DNA of 23,694 nt, from contig DDLV01000153.1 of NCBI GenBank assembly GCA_002340325.1, forward strand, positions 1 to 23,694. The letters run 5' to 3'. This DNA comes from Glaciecola sp. UBA2563 (GTDB taxonomy: Bacteria; Pseudomonadota; Gammaproteobacteria; Enterobacterales; Alteromonadaceae). Positions 5,824 to 14,222 of this stretch are shown in pieces (the stretch's first letter is position 1; each line of letters starts with the position of its first letter). Made by a program: the position numbers and the translations under genes. The notes below the pieces were generated by a model that was given only the letters and a program-made list of their open reading frames with translations, was not told the origin of the DNA and made no database searches.

Positions 5824-8136
5824 TTGAGTGTTTTGCGACGAATTTTTTTCCCGCTGATATGGATTAAGCGGCATTTATTAAAACTCACCATTCTCATGTT
5901 GGTGATCGTGGGCGCTTATCTTTGGTATGTTGATAATCAAGTGAGAGAGCGATTTGCGGGCAACAAGTGGGAGGTGCCTGCACAGATATATGCTCGTCCC
6001 CTTGTGCTTTCGCTGGATTTAGAAATAAGCAAGAATGAAGTCATCGATGAACTTGAACTATTGGGTTATCGCAAAGTATCGACAGCACAAGAAGTTGGCG
6101 AGTATTCGATTACGCCTACAACGCTCGTAATTAAAAGAAGAGCTTTTACCTATGCTGATCTCGTTGCTACAGAACGCACAGTTGAAGTTCATTGGCGTGA
6201 TCAGCGTATAGACAAACTGATTCTGCCTGACACTAAACAAAAAGCGCGCAGAATAATGCTGGAGCCATGGTTGATTTCAAGGCTAATGGGAGGTTTGTCA
6301 GAAGATAGGATGTTGGTTACGGATAGTGAGATCCCGGATTTGTTAAAATCAGCCTTGGTTGAAGTCGAAGATAAAAATTTCTATTCTCATCATGGCGTCG
6401 CGCCGCTTGCAATTATTCGCGCATTAATGGCTAATATCTCTGCTGGACGCAAAGTACAGGGCGGTAGCACGTTGACGCAACAGCTCGTTAAAAACCTATA
6501 TCTTACCAGTGAAAAATCTTACGTTCGGAAAATCCGTGAAGCCGCTATGTCTGTTGTTATTGACGCACGATACAGCAAACAAGAAATACTTGATGCATAT
6601 ATCAACGAAGTTTTTTTAGGCCAGAACGGTGCCGTTGCCGTTCATGGATTTGGCTTGGCAAGTCATTTTTATTTTAATAAACCGTTAGTTGAACTTGAAG
6701 TAGACGAAGTAGCAACGCTCGTTGGTATGATTAAAGGGCCGTCACTTTACAATCCGGTAAGACGTCCTGAGTTAACTACAGAGCGTAGAAATCTAGTTCT
6801 ACGTGTGCTATTTGAAGAAAACTATCTTTCAGTCAACGAATACCAACAAGCTATCGCAAAGCCTCTTACGATAACCAGTAGTCCTAGTTTGGCATCTGGA
6901 AAGCACCCCGCATTCATGGATAAGGTTAGACTTGAATTAGACCAAATCATCGATGCACCAGATTTACGCAGCGCCGGCGTCAAGGTCTACACGACTATGG
7001 ATATCAATGTCCAACGCAAAGCCGAAAAGGCCCTAGAAAAAGTTCTTAGGCAAAAACAAAGCAATAAGGTACCAGAGCTGGAGTCAGCAATGCTGGTTAC
7101 TGATATTAAAACGGGAGAAATAAGAGCGATTATTGGCGGTAAAAATACCACATTTGCTGGCTTTAACCGCGCGCTTAATGCGCAAAGGCAGGTGGGGTCA
7201 TTAATTAAGCCTTTAGTCTTTTTGTATGCGCTTGAACAGCCTTATGATTATAACTTAGCAACGCAACTTGCCGATAACCCCATATCTTTTGATGACGAAG
7301 GCGGTAAGAAGTGGCGACCGCAAAATGCAGATAAAGCATTTAGAGGCCAAGTCAGTTTAGTTGATGCCCTGACATTCTCATACAATGTGCCAACGGTAAA
7401 CCTCGCAATGGAACTGGGAATCGAGAACATTGTGGATAGTATGCATCGTATGGGAGCTGTTAAATTAGCCGAACCATTGCCATCATTCGCACTTGGTGCC
7501 GTTAATCTTACGCCATATCAAGTCAATCAGGTCTACCAGACAATTGCGAATAATGGTGAATATCGACCATTGCACACTTTAAGTGCAGTATCCACATATG
7601 ACGATCAACTTATATGGATGAGGGAAGAAGAACAGCTGCAGGTTGCTGATTCTGACGCTGTATATTTGCTTAATTACGCACTGCATAAAGTGACTAGAGA
7701 AGGCACAGCAAAGTCGATTGGCAATGCTTTCCCTAAAATAAGTATGGCAGGTAAAACGGGAACAACCGACGATTATCGCGACAGTTGGTTTTCTGGTTTT
7801 GACCGAAATCTGTTATCAACGATATGGGTTGGCAACGACGACAACAAACCTATCAATATGTCAGGGGCAAGCGGTGCATTGCCAATTTTCATAGAGTTTC
7901 AGAAACAACAAACACCAAAGAATTTGTCGCGTCGTTTCCCAGAATCATTGGTGATTGCGCACTTTAACGCAGAGAATGGTCAACAAACGACACCTGGATG
8001 TGGCAGAGTGTTAAGCGTCCCTGCTATTCGAACGGGATTGGACGATACGGTGACCTGTAAAAATGAAACCTTTCCTATCGCAGAACCCAAGCCGAAAGAG
8101 AAGAAAAGTTGGTTTGAAAGGCTATTTGGAAGATAA
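5824..8136 (+). CDS. mrcB: Penicillin-binding protein 1B, bifunctional peptidoglycan synthase
   Basis: 770 residues, a class A PBP that polymerises lipid II and cross-links the glycan strands. There is a short cytoplasmic start, then one membrane segment (about 20-36, LKLTILMLVIVGAYLWYV). A UB2H-like domain (about 55-145) is the docking site for LpoB in enterobacteria and marks PBP1b over PBP1a. The GT51 glycosyltransferase spans about 160-330, with catalytic E182 in VEDKNFYSHHG and the GGSTLTQQLVKN motif. The transpeptidase has S459 in GSLIKP, S519-Y520-N521 and K644-T645-G646-T647. The start is TTG at 5824 with AAAGG 8 nt upstream. The tail is basic and aromatic (KKSWFERLFGR). The gene stands alone, with glnK's regulatory region beginning 3 nt after the stop codon. 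Confidence 0.95.
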   Translation: MSVLRRIFFPLIWIKRHLLKLTILMLVIVGAYLWYVDNQVRERFAGNKWEVPAQIYARPLVLSLDLEISKNEVIDELELLGYRKVSTAQEVGEYSITPTTLVIKRRAFTYADLVATERTVEVHWRDQRIDKLILPDTKQKARRIMLEPWLISRLMGGLSEDRMLVTDSEIPDLLKSALVEVEDKNFYSHHGVAPLAIIRALMANISAGRKVQGGSTLTQQLVKNLYLTSEKSYVRKIREAAMSVVIDARYSKQEILDAYINEVFLGQNGAVAVHGFGLASHFYFNKPLVELEVDEVATLVGMIKGPSLYNPVRRPELTTERRNLVLRVLFEENYLSVNEYQQAIAKPLTITSSPSLASGKHPAFMDKVRLELDQIIDAPDLRSAGVKVYTTMDINVQRKAEKALEKVLRQKQSNKVPELESAMLVTDIKTGEIRAIIGGKNTTFAGFNRALNAQRQVGSLIKPLVFLYALEQPYDYNLATQLADNPISFDDEGGKKWRPQNADKAFRGQVSLVDALTFSYNVPTVNLAMELGIENIVDSMHRMGAVKLAEPLPSFALGAVNLTPYQVNQVYQTIANNGEYRPLHTLSAVSTYDDQLIWMREEEQLQVADSDAVYLLNYALHKVTREGTAKSIGNAFPKISMAGKTGTTDDYRDSWFSGFDRNLLSTIWVGNDDNKPINMSGASGALPIFIEFQKQQTPKNLSRRFPESLVIAHFNAENGQQTTPGCGRVLSVPAIRTGLDDTVTCKNETFPIAEPKPKEKKSWFERLFGR

Positions 8137-8138
8137 TT

Positions 8139-8155
8139 TGCACCAAAATAATGCT
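8139..8155. promoter_or_regulatory. Predicted NtrC site, distal
   Basis: TGCAC-CAAAATA-ATGCT fits TGCAC-N7-GTGCA with 8 of 10 dyad bases, including the YA and TR flanks. Its centre is near -127 from the predicted start of transcription. Confidence 0.55.
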
Positions 8156-8167
8156 TAATTTCAAAAA

Positions 8168-8184
8168 CGCACCAAATATGTGCT
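8168..8184. promoter_or_regulatory. Predicted NtrC site, proximal
   Basis: CGCAC-CAAATAT-GTGCT fits TGCAC-N7-GTGCA with 8 of 10 dyad bases. It is 29 bp from the distal site and near -98, the arrangement known from E. coli glnAp2. Confidence 0.55.
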
Positions 8185-8246
8185 ATATAACGCTGATATT
8201 TTAGCACTCCTAATCCTATCTAACTGAATATTAAATAGTTTCAATG

Positions 8247-8263
8247 TTGGCACCGCTCTTGAA
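8247..8263 (+). promoter_or_regulatory. Sigma-54-like promoter of glnK-amtB
   Basis: TTGGCAC-CGCTC-TTGAA fits the -24/-12 consensus TGGCAC-N5-TTGCA with GA in place of the usual GC at -12. It lies 66 nt ahead of glnK, downstream of two NtrC-like sites. Confidence 0.65.
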
Positions 8264-8328
8264 TCGAGTTCTCTAACCTGTCGCATATGCGGGTAAAACA
8301 ACATATAAATACTATCCAGGAGTAACAT

Positions 8329-8667
8329 ATGAAATTAGTCACAGCCATCGTCAAGCCTTTCAAGCTAGATGATGTACGAGAGGCCATTTCTGAAATCGGA
8401 ATCGACGGTCTCACAGTCACGGAAGTCAAAGGGTTTGGACGCCAGAAAGGACACACTGAATTATACCGAGGTGCTGAATACCAAGTTGATTTCTTACCAA
8501 AAGTAAAACTCGAAATCGCAGTAAATGACGACCAAGTTGAGCGGCTTGTCGAAGCTATTGTCGGCGCAGCAAAGACAGGCAAAATCGGCGATGGCAAAGT
8601 ATTCGTCTTTGACTTAGAGCAAGCAGTGCGTATTCGTACTGGTGAAGCAGACACTGACGCACTCTAG
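8329..8667 (+). CDS. glnK: Nitrogen regulatory PII protein GlnK
   Basis: 112 residues, the standard PII length. PII trimers bind ATP/ADP and 2-oxoglutarate and report nitrogen status. The opening MKLVTAIVKPFKLDDVREAI, the T-loop with the uridylylation site Y51 in YRGAEYQVDF, the B-loop GAAKTGKIGDGKVFV and the C-terminal RIRTGE motif are all present. Linkage to amtB, 41 nt downstream, marks it as GlnK, which plugs the AmtB channel when ammonium is plentiful; sequence alone cannot separate GlnK from GlnB. The ATG at 8329 has AGGAG 6 nt upstream. The sigma-54-like promoter and paired NtrC sites upstream predict induction on nitrogen limitation. Confidence 0.93.
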   Translation: MKLVTAIVKPFKLDDVREAISEIGIDGLTVTEVKGFGRQKGHTELYRGAEYQVDFLPKVKLEIAVNDDQVERLVEAIVGAAKTGKIGDGKVFVFDLEQAVRIRTGEADTDAL

Positions 8668-8708
8668 GATGCTGGTAGTGCGATAATAAAGATTTACGGA
8701 GAATAATA

Positions 8709-9947
8709 ATGGAAATCACATTCGAACTAGGGTATGCCCTAGATACTTTTTATTTCTTAGTATGTGGCGCATTTGTCATGTGGATGGCTGCTGGTTTTGC
8801 CATGTTGGAAGCTGGCTTGGTAAGAGCGAAAAACACCACAGAGATATTAACAAAGAATATAGCGTTGTATTCTATCGCCTGTATCATGTACATGGTTTGC
8901 GGTTATGCAATTATGTACGGTGGCGATATATTCCTTTCTGGAATCACTGCAGATGGCGCTACTGGTGCTGAAGAGCCAGCAACATATGCACCTTCAGCTG
9001 ACTTTTTCTTCCAAGTAGTATTTGTCGCTACAGCAATGTCAATTGTGTCGGGTGCAGTTGCCGAACGTATGAAGCTTTGGGCTTTCCTTGCGTTTGCAGT
9101 CGTAATGACAGGTTTTATCTACCCAATGGAAGGCTCTTGGACGTGGGGTGGTAACCCTGTATTTGGTATGTACACGCTTGGTGACCTTGGGTTTTCGGAC
9201 TTCGCTGGTTCAGGCATTGTGCATATGGCTGGTGCAGCTGCGGCCTTGGCAGGTGTATTAGTGCTTGGCGCTCGTAAGGGTAAATACTCTCCTGATGGCA
9301 AGGTTAATGCCATACCTGGTGCAAACTTACCGCTTGCTACGTTAGGTACTTTCATCCTTTGGATGGGGTGGTTTGGTTTCAACGGTGGTTCTGTTCTTGC
9401 CACAGCAACTGTAGAAAGTGCTAACGCTGTAGCAATTGTATTTATGAATACTAACCTGGCCGCTGCTGGTGGCTCAGTCGCTGCGTTATTACTTGCTCGA
9501 GTTATGTTTGGTAAAGCGGACCTTACCATGGCGCTAAACGGTGCATTGGCTGGTCTAGTGGCTATAACCGCAGAGCCGTCAACGCCAACTGCGTTAACAG
9601 CGACTTTGATTGGTGCCGCGGGTGGATTATTGGTTGTTGTCAGCATCGTTGGTCTTGATAAGCTTAAAATAGACGACCCAGTGGGTGCGATCTCCGTGCA
9701 TGGAGTCGTCGGTTTGTTAGGTCTATTAGTTGTTCCATTAACTAATGATGGCGCATCTTTCTCCGGTCAAATTATTGGTGCATTAACGATATTTGTTTGG
9801 GTATTTGTGACTAGCCTCGTAGCATGGTTTGTAATCAAAGCTGTTATCGGTGTACGTGTAACTGAAGAAGAAGAGTTTGAAGGCGTTGACATTGCAGAAT
9901 GTGGCCTTGAAGCTTACGCAGATTTTCAGGTTAAGTCGAATCAATAA
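8709..9947 (+). CDS. amtB: Ammonium transporter AmtB
   Basis: 412 residues with about eleven membrane spans, of the Amt/Rh family, which forms trimers in the inner membrane. The conserved D164 (GFSDFAGSGIVHMAG) and the pore twin histidines H172 and H331 (SVHGVVG) are present. The N-terminus lacks a clear cleaved signal: it begins MEITFELGYALDTFYFLVCG and runs into the first span, unlike E. coli AmtB. A loop of about 20 residues near 80-98 (ADGATGAEEPATYAPS) is probably periplasmic. The C-terminal tail (about 385-412), rich in Glu, is where GlnK normally docks. The ATG has GGAG about 8 nt upstream. It is cotranscribed with glnK and followed by a strong terminator. Confidence 0.95.
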   Translation: MEITFELGYALDTFYFLVCGAFVMWMAAGFAMLEAGLVRAKNTTEILTKNIALYSIACIMYMVCGYAIMYGGDIFLSGITADGATGAEEPATYAPSADFFFQVVFVATAMSIVSGAVAERMKLWAFLAFAVVMTGFIYPMEGSWTWGGNPVFGMYTLGDLGFSDFAGSGIVHMAGAAAALAGVLVLGARKGKYSPDGKVNAIPGANLPLATLGTFILWMGWFGFNGGSVLATATVESANAVAIVFMNTNLAAAGGSVAALLLARVMFGKADLTMALNGALAGLVAITAEPSTPTALTATLIGAAGGLLVVVSIVGLDKLKIDDPVGAISVHGVVGLLGLLVVPLTNDGASFSGQIIGALTIFVWVFVTSLVAWFVIKAVIGVRVTEEEEFEGVDIAECGLEAYADFQVKSNQ

Positions 9948-9982
9948 GATTCAATTTAACATGTAGTAATTTGATATGTATG

Positions 9983-10013
9983 AAAACCGCTGACTAGCTC
10001 AGCGGTTTTTTTT
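9983..10013 (+). terminator. Strong intrinsic terminator after amtB
   Basis: AAAACCGCTGA (9983-9993) pairs with TCAGCGGTTTT (9999-10009) around CTAGC and runs into eight Ts. It ends the glnK-amtB transcript 36 nt after the stop. Confidence 0.93.
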
Positions 10014-10076
10014 GCCCTAAATTCGATAAAACACCATACTATAGACGACAATAACTACAAAAAGGCACATGGCGGT

Positions 10077-11768
10077 ATGCATAAAACTAAGTTTCTTTTA
10101 TTTTTTGTTCTGTTAAATATAGCGATTGGAGCGCAAGCTGTGGATAGAATTACAGGGGAAATGTTTGCTACACGTTCAGAAGTTATTGCGCAGAATGGAA
10201 TGGCGGCGACGAGCCAACCGTTAGCTACGCAAGTAGCATTGGATGTTTTAAAGTCAGGTGGTAATGCTGTCGATGCGGCAATTGCAGCGAATGCAATGTT
10301 AGGGTTAGTTGAGCCGACAGGGTGTGGTATTGGTGGTGACCTTTTCGCCATTATTTGGGATGCCAAAACCAAAAAACTCTATGGCCTAAATGCATCTGGT
10401 AGAAGTCCTCAATCACTGACAAAAGAGTATTTTCAAGAGCAGGGACTGAATATGATCCCTAAATTTGGTCCACTACCCGTTTCAGTGCCGGGTGCGGTAG
10501 ATGGCTGGTTTCTTATGCATGAACGTTTCGGCAGCAAATCAATGCAAGAAATTTTATCCCCCGCCATTTCATATGCAAAGAATGGGTTTCCCGTCAGTGA
10601 GCTAATAGCATACTACCTGAGCCGAAGCCAAGAACGTTTTAACGACAGGCCAAATTTTAAAGAAACTTATACCATAAATGGTAAAACACCAGAAAAAGGC
10701 CAGATATTTAAAAATCTAGATTTGGCAGCAACGTATGAAAAGCTGGCTACTGGCGGCAGAGATGCATTTTATAAAGGAGATATAGCTCGCACCATTGGTG
10801 CGTTTATGCAAGAGCAAGGTGGCTTTTTGTCTTATGAAGATATGGCTGCGCACTATTCTGAATGGGTCGAACCAGTGTCTTCAAATTATAGGGGATTAGA
10901 CGTTTGGGAGTTACCACCCAATGGACAAGGTATCGCAGCCCTGCAAATCTTGAATGTATTAGAGTTGTATGATATCGCTTCAATGAAGAGAGACAGCGCA
11001 GAATTTGTACATACCTTTGTGGAAGCAAAAAAGCTTGCTTTCGAGGATCGCGCTAAATTTTACGCCGATCCTACCTTTAATGATATCCCTGTAGATTGGT
11101 TGATATCAAAAGAATATGCAAAAGAAAGGCAGCAGCTTATTGATCCCGAACATGCGGCTAATAGATATGATGCAGGTAAGTATGAAGGTGATACGATATA
11201 TTTGACTGTAGCTGATGCAGACGGGAACATGGTGTCTCTTATTCAAAGCAACTACAGGGGCATGGGCTCTGGCATGGTGCCACCAGGTCTTGGTTTCATG
11301 CTGCAAAATCGAGGAGAAATGTTTACGTTAAAAGAAGGACATTTCAACAGTTATGAGCCCGGTAAACGACCATTTCACACTATCATTCCAGCGTTTGTCA
11401 CAAAAGACGGAAAATCCAAAATGAGTTTTGGTGTAATGGGAGGCGGAACTCAGCCCCAAATGCATGCACAGATTATTATTAATATGGTTGATTTTGGCAT
11501 GAATTTACAAGAAGCAGGTGACGCCCCCAGAATTTTACATCGCGGATCGAGCACGCCAGAAGGTAAGCTAATGACGGATGGCGGGTATGTAAGTCTTGAA
11601 TCAGGCTTTTCATACCAAACTAAGCGAGAATTAATGAAGAAAGGACATGATTTACGCGATGTCGTGGGCGCATACGGCGGATATCAAGCCATTTTATACG
11701 ATGAAAAAGAAGGCGTTTATTACGGCGCCTCTGAATCTCGAAAGGATGGGCAGGCTGCAGGATATTGA
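10077..11768 (+). CDS. ggt: Gamma-glutamyltransferase (gamma-glutamyltranspeptidase family)
   Basis: 563 residues. A signal peptide (MHKTKFLLFFVLLNIAIGAQA, cut near residue 21) sends it to the periplasm. Members of this N-terminal nucleophile hydrolase family cleave themselves into two chains and then hydrolyse or transfer the gamma-glutamyl group of glutathione and related compounds. The predicted cleavage and catalytic residue is T373 in KYEGDTIYLTVADADGNM. Other family motifs seen are SGGNAVDAAIAAN (60-72), GCGIGGDLF (82-90), the substrate-binding arginine in NASGRSP (R109), and FGVMGGGTQPQMH (451-463). The ATG at 10077 keeps the signal peptide intact but has only a distant AAGG. It follows the amtB terminator and lies 17 nt ahead of the DyP-like gene, so they are probably one transcript. 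The substrate may not be glutathione; the wider family includes cephalosporin acylases. Confidence 0.88.
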   Translation: MHKTKFLLFFVLLNIAIGAQAVDRITGEMFATRSEVIAQNGMAATSQPLATQVALDVLKSGGNAVDAAIAANAMLGLVEPTGCGIGGDLFAIIWDAKTKKLYGLNASGRSPQSLTKEYFQEQGLNMIPKFGPLPVSVPGAVDGWFLMHERFGSKSMQEILSPAISYAKNGFPVSELIAYYLSRSQERFNDRPNFKETYTINGKTPEKGQIFKNLDLAATYEKLATGGRDAFYKGDIARTIGAFMQEQGGFLSYEDMAAHYSEWVEPVSSNYRGLDVWELPPNGQGIAALQILNVLELYDIASMKRDSAEFVHTFVEAKKLAFEDRAKFYADPTFNDIPVDWLISKEYAKERQQLIDPEHAANRYDAGKYEGDTIYLTVADADGNMVSLIQSNYRGMGSGMVPPGLGFMLQNRGEMFTLKEGHFNSYEPGKRPFHTIIPAFVTKDGKSKMSFGVMGGGTQPQMHAQIIINMVDFGMNLQEAGDAPRILHRGSSTPEGKLMTDGGYVSLESGFSYQTKRELMKKGHDLRDVVGAYGGYQAILYDEKEGVYYGASESRKDGQAAGY

Positions 11769-11785
11769 GGAGATAGACGCAAACA

Positions 11786-12775
11786 ATGAGTCAACCACAA
11801 AAAGGAATATGTGCGGAACCAAATCTTCACGCTCAGTATTTGCTGTTTAATGTCATTGACGATGATTTTGGTGCAATCCGAAGTAAATTAGCACAATGTC
11901 TTGAGATATTTGATAACTACGAAGATGAGCATTATGAGGCAATGGTAACAGGCGTTGTTGCCATAGGAAATGGTTTTTGGGATGACATATATCCGAATGC
12001 CAGACCCTATGGATTAGCACCGTTTCCGGATATGCAGTGTGATGACCGATTTGCGCCCGTTATGCCCGCTGACCTTTTTGTGCAGATAAGAACAGATAGA
12101 CTCGATATATGCCACGAAATTGGCGTTAAAGTTGTTGAGCTTTTGCAATTTCACACTGAAATGGTCGAACAGGTTCGCGCGTTTAGGTATCTCGATGGCC
12201 GCGATCTAACCGGGTTTATAGTCTCTGGTGATAATCCTATGGGACAGAAAAAATTTGATGTGGCGATAGTCGGTGATGAGGATGAAGCGTTCGCAGGTGG
12301 CAGCTTTATCCATATTCAACGCTATCGCCATGATATGTTTCGATGGAATACGCTTACTGAGGCTCAACAAGAAGAAATCATGGGTAGGACAAAAGAGCAT
12401 AATTTGCCTGTTCTTGATTCCGGACTATCTTCGCATGCGTTCCGTACAAAAGTGACAGGATCTAACGGTGAATATCCAATACTGCTAAATCAAAGCATGC
12501 CCTATGGAAACATGAGCGTTCAAGGACTCTATTTTGTGAGTTGTTCAGCAAATCCAAGCGCATTATCCAAGTATCTTTACAGTCGCATATACGGCGATCA
12601 ACAAGGGCAATACGACAAGCTCCTCGATTATTCTACCGCAGAAACTGGTGCGGCATTCTTCGCGCCGTCGCTAAGTTTTATCAAACAAGCAGCTTTGTTG
12701 TCTGATCCTGATGAGTCTTCATTTATTGATACTGATAACACCCAAATGGCGATAGACGCCTCGGTCGACGAGTAA
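11786..12775 (+). CDS. DyP-type peroxidase family protein (YfeX-like) with altered GxxDG motif
   Basis: 329 residues, aligning from end to end with E. coli YfeX (MSQPQKGI against MSQVQSGI; IMGRTKEHN against MIGRTKEAN; VQGLYFVSC; FFAPSLSF). DyP-type peroxidases are haem enzymes that use hydrogen peroxide on dyes and other substrates. The proximal haem ligand H182 (QRYRHDM) and the distal arginine R201 are present. The motif that is GFVDGTENP in YfeX reads GFIVSGDNP here (143-151), so the catalytic aspartate is a valine (V146). A DG pair occurs earlier (YLDGRD) but eight residues out of register. The enzyme may be weakly peroxidatic or do something else with haem. No signal peptide, so cytoplasmic. 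AGGAG lies 13 nt before the ATG. It sits between ggt and rlmI, likely cotranscribed with ggt. Confidence 0.85.
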   Translation: MSQPQKGICAEPNLHAQYLLFNVIDDDFGAIRSKLAQCLEIFDNYEDEHYEAMVTGVVAIGNGFWDDIYPNARPYGLAPFPDMQCDDRFAPVMPADLFVQIRTDRLDICHEIGVKVVELLQFHTEMVEQVRAFRYLDGRDLTGFIVSGDNPMGQKKFDVAIVGDEDEAFAGGSFIHIQRYRHDMFRWNTLTEAQQEEIMGRTKEHNLPVLDSGLSSHAFRTKVTGSNGEYPILLNQSMPYGNMSVQGLYFVSCSANPSALSKYLYSRIYGDQQGQYDKLLDYSTAETGAAFFAPSLSFIKQAALLSDPDESSFIDTDNTQMAIDASVDE

Positions 12776-12786
12776 AAACGCGTAAT

Positions 12787-13974
12787 ATGGCAGGTTCAAT
12801 TCATTTAAAAGCGACACGGGAAAAATCAGTCTTACGCCACCATCCATGGATATTTGAAGGTGCTATACAGCGCGTATCCGGTAAACTTAACAGTGGTGAC
12901 ACTGTCGATGTGTTTGACGCGAAGGAGAATTGGTTGGCTCGAGGCGCATATTCCCCCTCTTCTCAAATTCGGGTTCGGGTTTGGACACATGACAAGTCGG
13001 AAACAATAGACAATGGGTTCTTTATTCGCAGAATAGAACGTGCATTGGAGGCAAGGAAGCATTTGATCGCATCGCAACACACAAATGCTTTTCGCTTAGT
13101 TGCAGCAGAATCAGATGGTTTGCCGGGTGTGACCATCGACGTGTATGCGGATATTGTAGTATTGCAATTATTGAGTGCTGGTGCTGAGAAGCATAGAAAA
13201 AAGATCATTTGGGCAGTGGAAAAGTGTTTCCCTTCAGCAAAAATCTATGAGCGAAGCGATGTTTCTGTCAGAGAAAAAGAAGGATTAAATCTGCAAGATG
13301 GCCCAGTAAAGGGCAACGACTTTGGCCCAGTCATTATTGACGAAAATAATATAAAGATTGAAGTCGATGTGCGTGAAGGGCATAAAACCGGATTTTATCT
13401 AGATCAACGAGATAGTCGGGTGCTTTCTTCTAAGTATATGAAAGATGCGCGTGTATTAAATTGCTTTTCTTACACAGGTACTTTTGGGTTGTATGCATTA
13501 GTCAATCATGCAAAACACGTTATTAATGTCGATGTCTCGTCTTTAGCGCTTTCACAGGCAAAAAGAAACTTTGAATTAAATGAATGTGATATGGGGAAGG
13601 CTGAGTTTGTTAAAGCGGATGTTTTTTCATTTTTACGCGACCAGTCTACTAATAACGAATCCTATGATCACATCGTTTTGGACCCGCCTAAATTTGTTGA
13701 TAATAAAGCCAGCCTTAAACGCGCCTCAAGAGGGTATAAAGACATAAACTTATACGCGTTAAAGTGCATAAAACCCGGAGGTTATCTGAGTACATTTAGC
13801 TGCTCGGGTTTAATGAGCAGCGATTTATTCAGTAAAATTGTCGCTGACGCTGCGCTTGATGCAAACAGAAAGCTACGAATCTTACATCGATACTACCAAG
13901 CGCCAGACCATGCAGTTTCATCAAGTTTCCCAGAGGGTTTTTATTTGAAGGGACTTTTGTGCGAGGTACAGTAG
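12787..13974 (+). CDS. rlmI: 23S rRNA (cytosine-C5) methyltransferase RlmI
   Basis: 395 residues, the length of E. coli RlmI, which makes m5C1962 in 23S rRNA. An N-terminal PUA domain (about 1-75, HLKATREKSVLRHHPWIFEGA) is followed by an EEHEE-type linker domain and a Rossmann-like SAM methyltransferase domain. Motifs seen are VLNCFSYTGTFGLYAL (SAM binding, 223-238), D299-PPK (VLDPPKF) and the cysteine C339 in TFSCSGLM. The ATG at 12787 lies 11 nt after the stop of the DyP-like gene with only a weak ribosome site, so translation may be coupled. It is convergent with the PGPGW gene, 23 nt apart, with no clear terminator between. Confidence 0.93.
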   Translation: MAGSIHLKATREKSVLRHHPWIFEGAIQRVSGKLNSGDTVDVFDAKENWLARGAYSPSSQIRVRVWTHDKSETIDNGFFIRRIERALEARKHLIASQHTNAFRLVAAESDGLPGVTIDVYADIVVLQLLSAGAEKHRKKIIWAVEKCFPSAKIYERSDVSVREKEGLNLQDGPVKGNDFGPVIIDENNIKIEVDVREGHKTGFYLDQRDSRVLSSKYMKDARVLNCFSYTGTFGLYALVNHAKHVINVDVSSLALSQAKRNFELNECDMGKAEFVKADVFSFLRDQSTNNESYDHIVLDPPKFVDNKASLKRASRGYKDINLYALKCIKPGGYLSTFSCSGLMSSDLFSKIVADAALDANRKLRILHRYYQAPDHAVSSSFPEGFYLKGLLCEVQ

Positions 13975-13997
13975 CGCACATGGTTAGTCTTTGCTGC

Positions 13998-14222
13998 CTA
14001 TTTTGAGTATTTTCGCTTAAGTAATGCGCTATCCAGCCATACCGCCGACTTTCTCGCTAAACTTTGTGATTTTTTTAGCCATTTCCTGGCCGCAGGGTAT
14101 TCAAGGCTTAGCAATGCCAGTCCTGGAATAATTAATAGAATTGCAGGCCCTGGGATAATTATGAAAATTAACCCAACTAAAACAAGCGTGCCACCAACGA
14201 ATGTTAACAATAACTTTTTCAT
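13998..14222 (-). CDS. Small PGPGW-type inner membrane protein
   Basis: 74 residues. A long hydrophobic stretch from residue 4 to about 41 forms two membrane helices broken by the motif IIPGPAILLIIPGLALL, which fits the PGPGW putative transmembrane protein family (PF09656). The C-terminal third is basic and amphipathic (ARKWLKKSQSLARKSAVWL, LLKRKYSK) and should be cytoplasmic. No function is established for the family. Its ATG overlaps the stop codon of the upstream lipoprotein gene by four bases (ATGA), so the two are translationally coupled and may act together at the envelope. Confidence 0.8.
   Translation of the reverse strand: MKKLLLTFVGGTLVLVGLIFIIIPGPAILLIIPGLALLSLEYPAARKWLKKSQSLARKSAVWLDSALLKRKYSK

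Noticed and set aside
8241..8654. 137-codon minus-strand frame across glnK
   Set aside because: Antisense to glnK and its promoter; the PII frame has full conservation.
9119..9646. 175-codon minus-strand frame inside amtB
   Set aside because: It lies wholly within amtB, a full-length gene with all family motifs; long antisense frames arise from the codon bias of a Gly/Ala-rich membrane protein.
11849..11947. Alternative plus-strand frame across the ggt/DyP junction (11647-11850)
   Set aside because: It overlaps both well-supported genes in another frame and has no ribosome site or family features.
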